Positions 59,263-64,000 of a DNA stretch of 64,000 nt are shown piece by piece. The DNA comes from Albula goreensis. Taxonomy: Eukaryota; Chordata; Actinopteri; Albuliformes; Albulidae. Both the position numbers and the translations under genes were made by a program. Position 1 is the stretch's first letter, and every line of letters begins with the position of its first letter. The stretch covers positions 40,648,144-40,712,143 of the forward strand of contig CM040745.1 of NCBI GenBank assembly GCA_022829145.1. Direction: 5' to 3'. Below the pieces are notes generated by a model, which had not been told where the DNA came from, did not search any database, and was given only the letters and a program-made list of their open reading frames with translations.

Positions 59263-59480
59263 AAAGCAACATCATTTCATGTTGTTTGCATGTTTAATAT
59301 TGTGAAACAATAAAACAAATGTGTACTATTCACGTGTTTTAGAAAAAGCCTGTTACATCCAAGAAAGTTGAAATGCATTAATATATATTCAAGTGCAGTG
59401 AACCCTCTTTAAACTGGACTCATACTCCTTTGGGGGGAAAGGGAGTATGATAAATCCAATAGTACAATATAACTGGGTGA

Positions 59481-60940
59481 TCATTCAAAAAAAAAAAACA
59501 CAGCTTTTATTTACATTTGAACAAAAAGTGGCATGTCCAAAATTATTCATACCCTTTGCAAACTGTCACAGTCTATGGGAAAATCCAAAGTTCTGAACCA
59601 TTCCAAATAGTCAAAGCTGTTCTAAAGCATCCTAATTACACTGATTTGTTGGGAACAGCTGTTTTAATCAACTCAACAGGTGAAAAACAGCAGCTCTCTG
59701 CAGCTGGTTTGTGAACAGTCATGGCTAAGACAAAGGAGCTCACTGAGGACCTGCGGCTGCGCATTGTGGCTGCTCACAAGTCAGGGAAGGGCTATAAGGC
59801 CATATCTAAATGCTTTCAAGTTCCAGTGGCCACATTGCAAAGTATTATTAAAAAATACGACACCTTCCGCACTGTAGAATATCTCAGAGGACTTGGTCGG
59901 GAGCCAAAAGTGACACCTGTGCTGGCCAGGAGGATAGTGAGAGAGGTGAAAAAGAATCCAAGGATCACCACCAAGGCCATCCCGGTGAATCTGGGTTGTG
60001 CTGGTGGCAACGTCTCAAGGCAGACAGTCCAACGGACACTGCACACTGCTGGGTTACATGGACGCAGACCAAGGAGGACGCCACTTCTCCGGATAAGGTA
60101 CACAAAAGCCCGCTTGGCCTTTGCAATTGCTCATCTGGACAAAGAAGAGGACTTCTGGTCTTCTGTTTTATGGTCAGATGAAACAAAAATTGAATTGTCT
60201 GGCCACAATGATGTATCCTTTATTTGGTGTAAAAAAGGAGACGCTTTCAACCCTAAGAACACCATCCCCACTGTCAAACATGGTGGTGGGGACCTAATAC
60301 TTTGGGGGTGTTTTTCAGCCAATGGACCAGGGAACCTAATCACAGTAAACGGCACCATGAAAAAAGAGCAATACATCAAGATTCTCAACAACAACATCAG
60401 GCAGTCTGCAGAGAAACTTGGCCTTGGGCACCAGTGGACATTTCAGCACGACAATGACCCAAAACACACAGCAAAAGAAATAGCGGACAAAAGCATTAAC
60501 ATTTTGCAGTGGCCCAGCCAGAGTCCTGACTTGAATCCAATTGAGAACCTGTGGAGGGAGCTAAAGATCAGGGTGATGGCAAGGAGACCCTCCAACCTGA
60601 AAGAATTGGAGCTCATTGCTAAAGATGAATGGGCAAAAATACCAGTGGGGACATGCAAAAAGCTGGTCAACAATTATAGGAAGCGTTTGATTGCTGTAAT
60701 AGCCAATAAAGGCTTTTTATTGATTATTGAGAAGGGTATGAATAATTTTGGACATGCCACTTTTTGTTCAAATGTAAATAAAAGCTGAGAAATATTTTTT
60801 TTTTCCACAATGATGCCTCTTGTACATCATCTTACCTTGTGGGAGATGCCTGTGTCATTTCCAATCAAGAAAAAATTTGCTGGTTGAATAAAAGTTAAGT
60901 CAAAATTTGCCAGGGGTATGAATGATTTCGGGCTTGGCTG
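59481..60940 (+). mobile_element. Tc1-family transposon, left end truncated
   Basis: The right end carries two direct-repeat sites of the type GGGTATGAAT-ATTT (60735-60752 and 60914-60930) and finishes GGCTTGGCTG|TA, giving an IR/DR architecture. The left end has only the inner site: 59500-59557 is the near-perfect inverse of 60734-60787. The outer left repeat, which should begin CAGCCAAGCCC, is missing. To the left lies unrelated sequence starting about 59395 (AGTGAACCCTCTTTAAACTG). The element encloses one transposase gene. Without the outer left repeat it should not be a good substrate even if enzyme were supplied. Confidence 0.85.
59721..60788 (+). CDS. Tc1-type transposase, long ORF but probably inactive
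   Basis: 355 codons. Residues 1-110 form the two helix-turn-helix units of a paired-like DNA-binding domain (KAISKCFQVPVATLQSI; VSRQTVQRTL), with a GREPK linker near 60 and a basic GRRPRRT near 114-120. The catalytic domain has D153 (WSDETKIEL), the GGG-containing loop (KHGGGDLILWGCFSA), D244 (FQHDNDPKHT) and E275 (SPDLNPIENLW). The second aspartate and the glutamate are separated by 30 residues, where Tc1 enzymes have 34; the segment after HTAKEIAD looks four codons short. Near codon 331 the usual end (GFFIDY then stop) is replaced by GFLLIIEKG, consistent with a one-base loss that lets the frame run into the right inverted repeat. Otherwise well preserved, so a relatively recent insertion. 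Confidence 0.9.
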   Translation: MAKTKELTEDLRLRIVAAHKSGKGYKAISKCFQVPVATLQSIIKKYDTFRTVEYLRGLGREPKVTPVLARRIVREVKKNPRITTKAIPVNLGCAGGNVSRQTVQRTLHTAGLHGRRPRRTPLLRIRYTKARLAFAIAHLDKEEDFWSSVLWSDETKIELSGHNDVSFIWCKKGDAFNPKNTIPTVKHGGGDLILWGCFSANGPGNLITVNGTMKKEQYIKILNNNIRQSAEKLGLGHQWTFQHDNDPKHTAKEIADKSINILQWPSQSPDLNPIENLWRELKIRVMARRPSNLKELELIAKDEWAKIPVGTCKKLVNNYRKRLIAVIANKGFLLIIEKGMNNFGHATFCSNVNKS

Positions 60941-61364
60941 TATATATAATGGTGTATGGTTGTTTGTTGTTAATTTAACACTATTTAGCCTGTCTGGTTG
61001 ATGGAGTTTTTTTTTTTTTTGTGGCCCACAGGTGAGACAGAGCTAAAGAGATAGAGATAAACACTGTTAGCCCACAAGGGGCTATTGCCACAAGATATTT
61101 AATGGTGTTGCTAGCATACTAATGACTGTATGAGGCACTTCATGAATCCAGATTTTTAGCTTTCTGAAGCACACTGTCTGAGCAGTTAATAACACAAATG
61201 GTCCTCGGGAACCTCTGCTTAAATGGTTGCAGGGATGGTCTCCTTTGGCAACCATGGCACTAGAATCTTACAGTGTTCAGCCATTGTATCAATCCAAAGG
61301 CCTATAATTTTGCTCACCATACCCTGTGACACTCAAAGCTATGGGCCAGATCTCCGATTAAAGT
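60941..61364. other. No gene recognised
   Basis: Spacer between the Tc1 transposon and the next inverted-repeat element. Nothing is supported apart from a poly-T run at about 61007-61020. Confidence 0.5.
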
Positions 61365-61719
61365 TTGAATATCCCTTATCCAAAATGCTTGGGACTATAA
61401 GTGTTTCATATTTTGGATTTTTTCAGATTTTGGAATATTTGCATGTGCAGCCATTCCCTGACATACATCCCAGTTCTGTTCTGATGGACCGGATATGTCT
61501 CGAAATGGATGTAAGTCAGATGTATGTTAGCATGGCATTAAGAAGTACACATGTAGCATCTAGAAGATATACAACACAATGCAGGGATATTGTCTGACGG
61601 TCACTGTCATACGCACATAGGAACAGTTAGCACTGGCGGACATGAGACCAAGCTTAGTTTTTATTTTTACATATATTTTTTTAATTTATAAAGGTATGCA
61701 CCACTTAACGTCCATGATA

Positions 61720-61910
61720 CGTTCAGTGAAATAGGACGTTATGCGATTCGGATGTTGTGCGATACGTACTTAGTAAAGCTGTATGGGATACTGTAGTGTA
61801 CCTGTATTGACTATATAGCCAAGATACTGTACACATACAACACTGTATTTCAGCTAATGTATCTGGCATGGTAATATATGGGTTAAATAGGTTACGTCCA
61901 CTACGTCCCA
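61720..61910 (-). repeat. Interspersed repeat, copy B (inverse of 31838-31978)
   Basis: The reverse complement of 61765-61905 matches about 140 bp at 31838-31978. This copy additionally shows a 'ACCACTTAACGTCCATGATA' edge with ACGTTATGCGA and TTGTGCGATACG words to its left, perhaps the terminal part of a MITE. Confidence 0.65.
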
Positions 61911-62224
61911 CTCTCTGATTGGGATTTCTGATTATAAATTTTTTTATTTTAACTTGACAGTTTTTTTAACTTTTAATATGTGTACATGGTATGGGCTAAG
62001 AACAAAAGTAGACTGTCCAGAATTATAAACATGGCCAATAAAATTATTGGGAAAGAGCAGAAAAAACTGGGATGTATATATAAAACACAGATGAAACAAA
62101 AAACTTGACAAATCGTGTCTGATCCTTTTCATCCCCTTTTAAATAATTCATGAAACTGCCCTTGGGAATACGCTACAGAGCCTAAGGCCAAAGGCAAATC
62201 TCCACAATTGTGTGGACAATAGAG

Positions 62225-62249
62225 ATTATTATTATTATTATTATTGTTG

Positions 62250-62283
<34 letters not shown>
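62225..62283. repeat. (ATT)n microsatellite with a GTT interruption
   Basis: About 19 triplets, ATT interrupted by three GTT. Confidence 0.95.
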
Positions 62284-62379
62284 GAGGTACCACTGACGTA
62301 TATGCAGTCTGACGTTGCCTGAACAGTTTCGGATTTTGGAGCATTTCAGATTTTGGATTTTGGGATTAGGGATGCTCAA

Positions 62380-64000
62380 GATGTACAAAGATTAGCTTCA
62401 GTTTCATTAGTGTCATTGGGATTTGATTCACTGGATCCAGTGAAAATGAAGCAGGAGCAAAAGGCTTTGGCCATTCAGTGAGTGGTGAGTATTTTGAATT
62501 TAAGTAGAGGAAGACCAGTGTAGAGAATTCTGTCAGTAGAACTGATAACCAGACTTTCTGCAAGAAGGATTTTGAGAGGTGCTGGATTTAAGTTGCTGCT
62601 GATCTGCCAAGGGCATTTTATGCTTAGTCATGGTCCTCTAATGCAGGGTCCACCCACTGTGTTTGGGCTTTGCAGAATTTGATGGTAGGGCCATCCTCAC
62701 TGTCCATTTCAGTACAGTCATCTACAATAAAGCTATTGTGCTAACTGCTATTGTGTGGGCAATGCCAAAGCAACCTGTTCTAAAACAGCTAGTTGTTGCA
62801 ACTTAGAGGACTAAACCTAAATTAAAATAAGACATTTTATCATTCACTTTTTGTGATTTCAATGGAAACTTATTGTAATAATCAGTGCTCTGCTGTAGCC
62901 ACAGATTAAGTTTTGTACAGCTGTTATGACATCCTTGAACCACACATGTCGTCCCTGAATTCCTCAGTGACATTTTTGATGCAAAGCAAAACAAAAATTT
63001 GAGCAGGCAGGTAGTTGCTCGCCGGCTGCAATAAAAACAATACTTAGCAACACTTCCACCTGCCACTCAGAAGTTTTGCCCATCTCTAATTATTCTTTTA
63101 TCTATAATATTTTCAGAAACGTATGTGTTTAACAATCAAAATATGTAACTGCTCAATAGAGTAGGTGGAGCATATCTTTACACAGTGTAAAGCATTTGAG
63201 AGTCAGAAGGGACAAATGCTGAGGAAATTGCAAGCCAAGGGCATTTAAACCATGACCATGAAGGTACTCCTTGATGGATATGTGGAAGTTTTATGCAAGT
63301 TCTTCAGGAACACAAGGGTAGCCAATAGGATATAGGCTTTTTATCACATTAATTTTTATTTTATTTATGTATTTATTTTTTATATGTATTTATTTATGTG
63401 TGTATTTATTTATTTTGATTATAGTGTAGGTTAGAGCCTTCCGCATCGCTGGTCTGCACTCCAGCAAAGGTGGTGGCGGTAATGCACCATTTCGTTTTTT
63501 TGCCACCCACCAACAAACCCGAAAGAAAAAGAAAGAAATATTTTTCTTATAGCAGCACTTAGCAGCAGTGGCCCATGACATCCGTCAAAATAAAAGCCCT
63601 GATGAACATCATTAATTTTATGCGAATCGTTAGCTCTAAAATGTGGTTATTTTCGCTTTTGAACTTTCCAAAGGTTGCGTGTTATTACATAGTTCTTGTT
63701 CTGCCTTCCTTTCTGCTCTGTTCTTTCTTTTAGTTTCACTTTGAGTCAAGTTCTGGATATATTGGATCTAGGTGACCACCCAGACAAGACATGCAAAATT
63801 GCAGATATCCCTCAAAATGAGAAAGGTGCTGTTGTTTTAATGATTGTTGAATGCAATTCATAAACAGATCATGGTGAACCAATCCATTTTGCCCCACTCC
63901 CATCCCCCTCTACTGTTGATAATGAAGAGCAAGGGCTCCATCTGGGGGTCCTTGCCTCACCAGTCAAAGGTTAAAGATCTTCAGACAATGGAGTTATGTA
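62380..64000. other. No gene recognised; LINE/SINE-like tail at 63430-63540
   Basis: AT-rich sequence. At about 63430-63540 'TTAGAGCCTTCCGCATCGCT', 'TGGTGGCGGTAATGCACC' and a terminal GAAAGAAAAAGAAAGAAA tract resemble the 3' end of an interspersed element whose copies end '...GGCGGTAATGC...(GAA)n'; the class is uncertain. Nothing else is supported to the window edge. Confidence 0.35.

Larger units (their letters stand above)
61365..62379. mobile_element. Inverted-repeat element (mariner/Tigger-like), with nested repeat
   Basis: The left end TTGAATATCCCTTATCCAAA is inversely related to the right end, which read inwards is TTGAGCATCCCTAATCCCAA. 'TTTGGATTTT-CAGATTTTGGA' words occur just inside both ends. 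The interior holds a separate dispersed repeat (61700-61910) and an ATT array. No transposase was recognised. The superfamily call is tentative. Confidence 0.5.

Noticed and set aside
1-64000. CRISPR array, prokaryotic operon or phage island
   Set aside because: No direct-repeat/spacer array, no ribosome-binding sites or dense ORFs; all evidence points to a vertebrate genome.

Overview
The window looks like intergenic to intronic sequence from a ray-finned (teleost-type) fish. The evidence is its mixture of transposable-element fossils: L2-clade LINE fragments whose 3' ends carry the 'GGATAAGAGCGTCT...' tail followed by TGTAA-type repeats (the eel UnaL2 type of tail), a Tc1-family transposon, Ty3/gypsy and BEL/Pao retrotransposon pieces, hAT and PIF/Harbinger transposases, and small MITEs. 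There is no sign of bacterial organisation. Coding density is very low, AT content is high, and almost every recognisable protein similarity belongs to a mobile element. Family calls rest on recognising protein motifs by eye; no database search was run.

Layout. 1-2080: mostly empty, with one exon-like segment at 1409-1510. 2090-6310: a decayed hAT transposase (minus) next to a decayed Ty3/gypsy pol (plus) that is split by an L2 insertion. 6310-13230: no genes, some possible non-coding regulatory blocks. 13237-18071: two L2-type LINE remnants, the 3' half of a hAT transposase and a clean solo LTR with a 5-bp target duplication. 20078-22350: a second gypsy gag-pro-RT fossil. 22963-23866: a non-autonomous hAT element with a perfect 8-bp target duplication and a large foldback inside. 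26794-35000: a chain of old repeats (hairpin, internally duplicated repeat, mariner-like relics, YqaJ/SWIM-type and other TE-protein fragments, L2 RT). 37612-41180: tandem repeats, BEL-type gag (minus), LTR-like sequence and a 33-bp minisatellite.

42420-46045 is the one region that looks like a living host gene. A cluster of CRE/E-box sites and a TATA box precede a short open frame spread over five exons with canonical splice sites (43596-44904). It encodes about 115 residues. The first three exons are tandem duplicates, each carrying a DYLEDIRFLF motif; the last two encode a basic, cysteine-containing C-terminus. I do not recognise the protein. It is the best candidate for something undescribed in this window.

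47500-64000: a C-terminal fragment of a teleost TE-associated protein, a gag-like coiled-coil fossil, an LTR relic expanded by a GGGCA array, two copies of one 335-bp MITE, a PIF/Harbinger transposase relic (minus), a nearly intact but damaged Tc1 transposon (59481-60940; transposase 59721-60788) and a further inverted-repeat element with another repeat nested in it.
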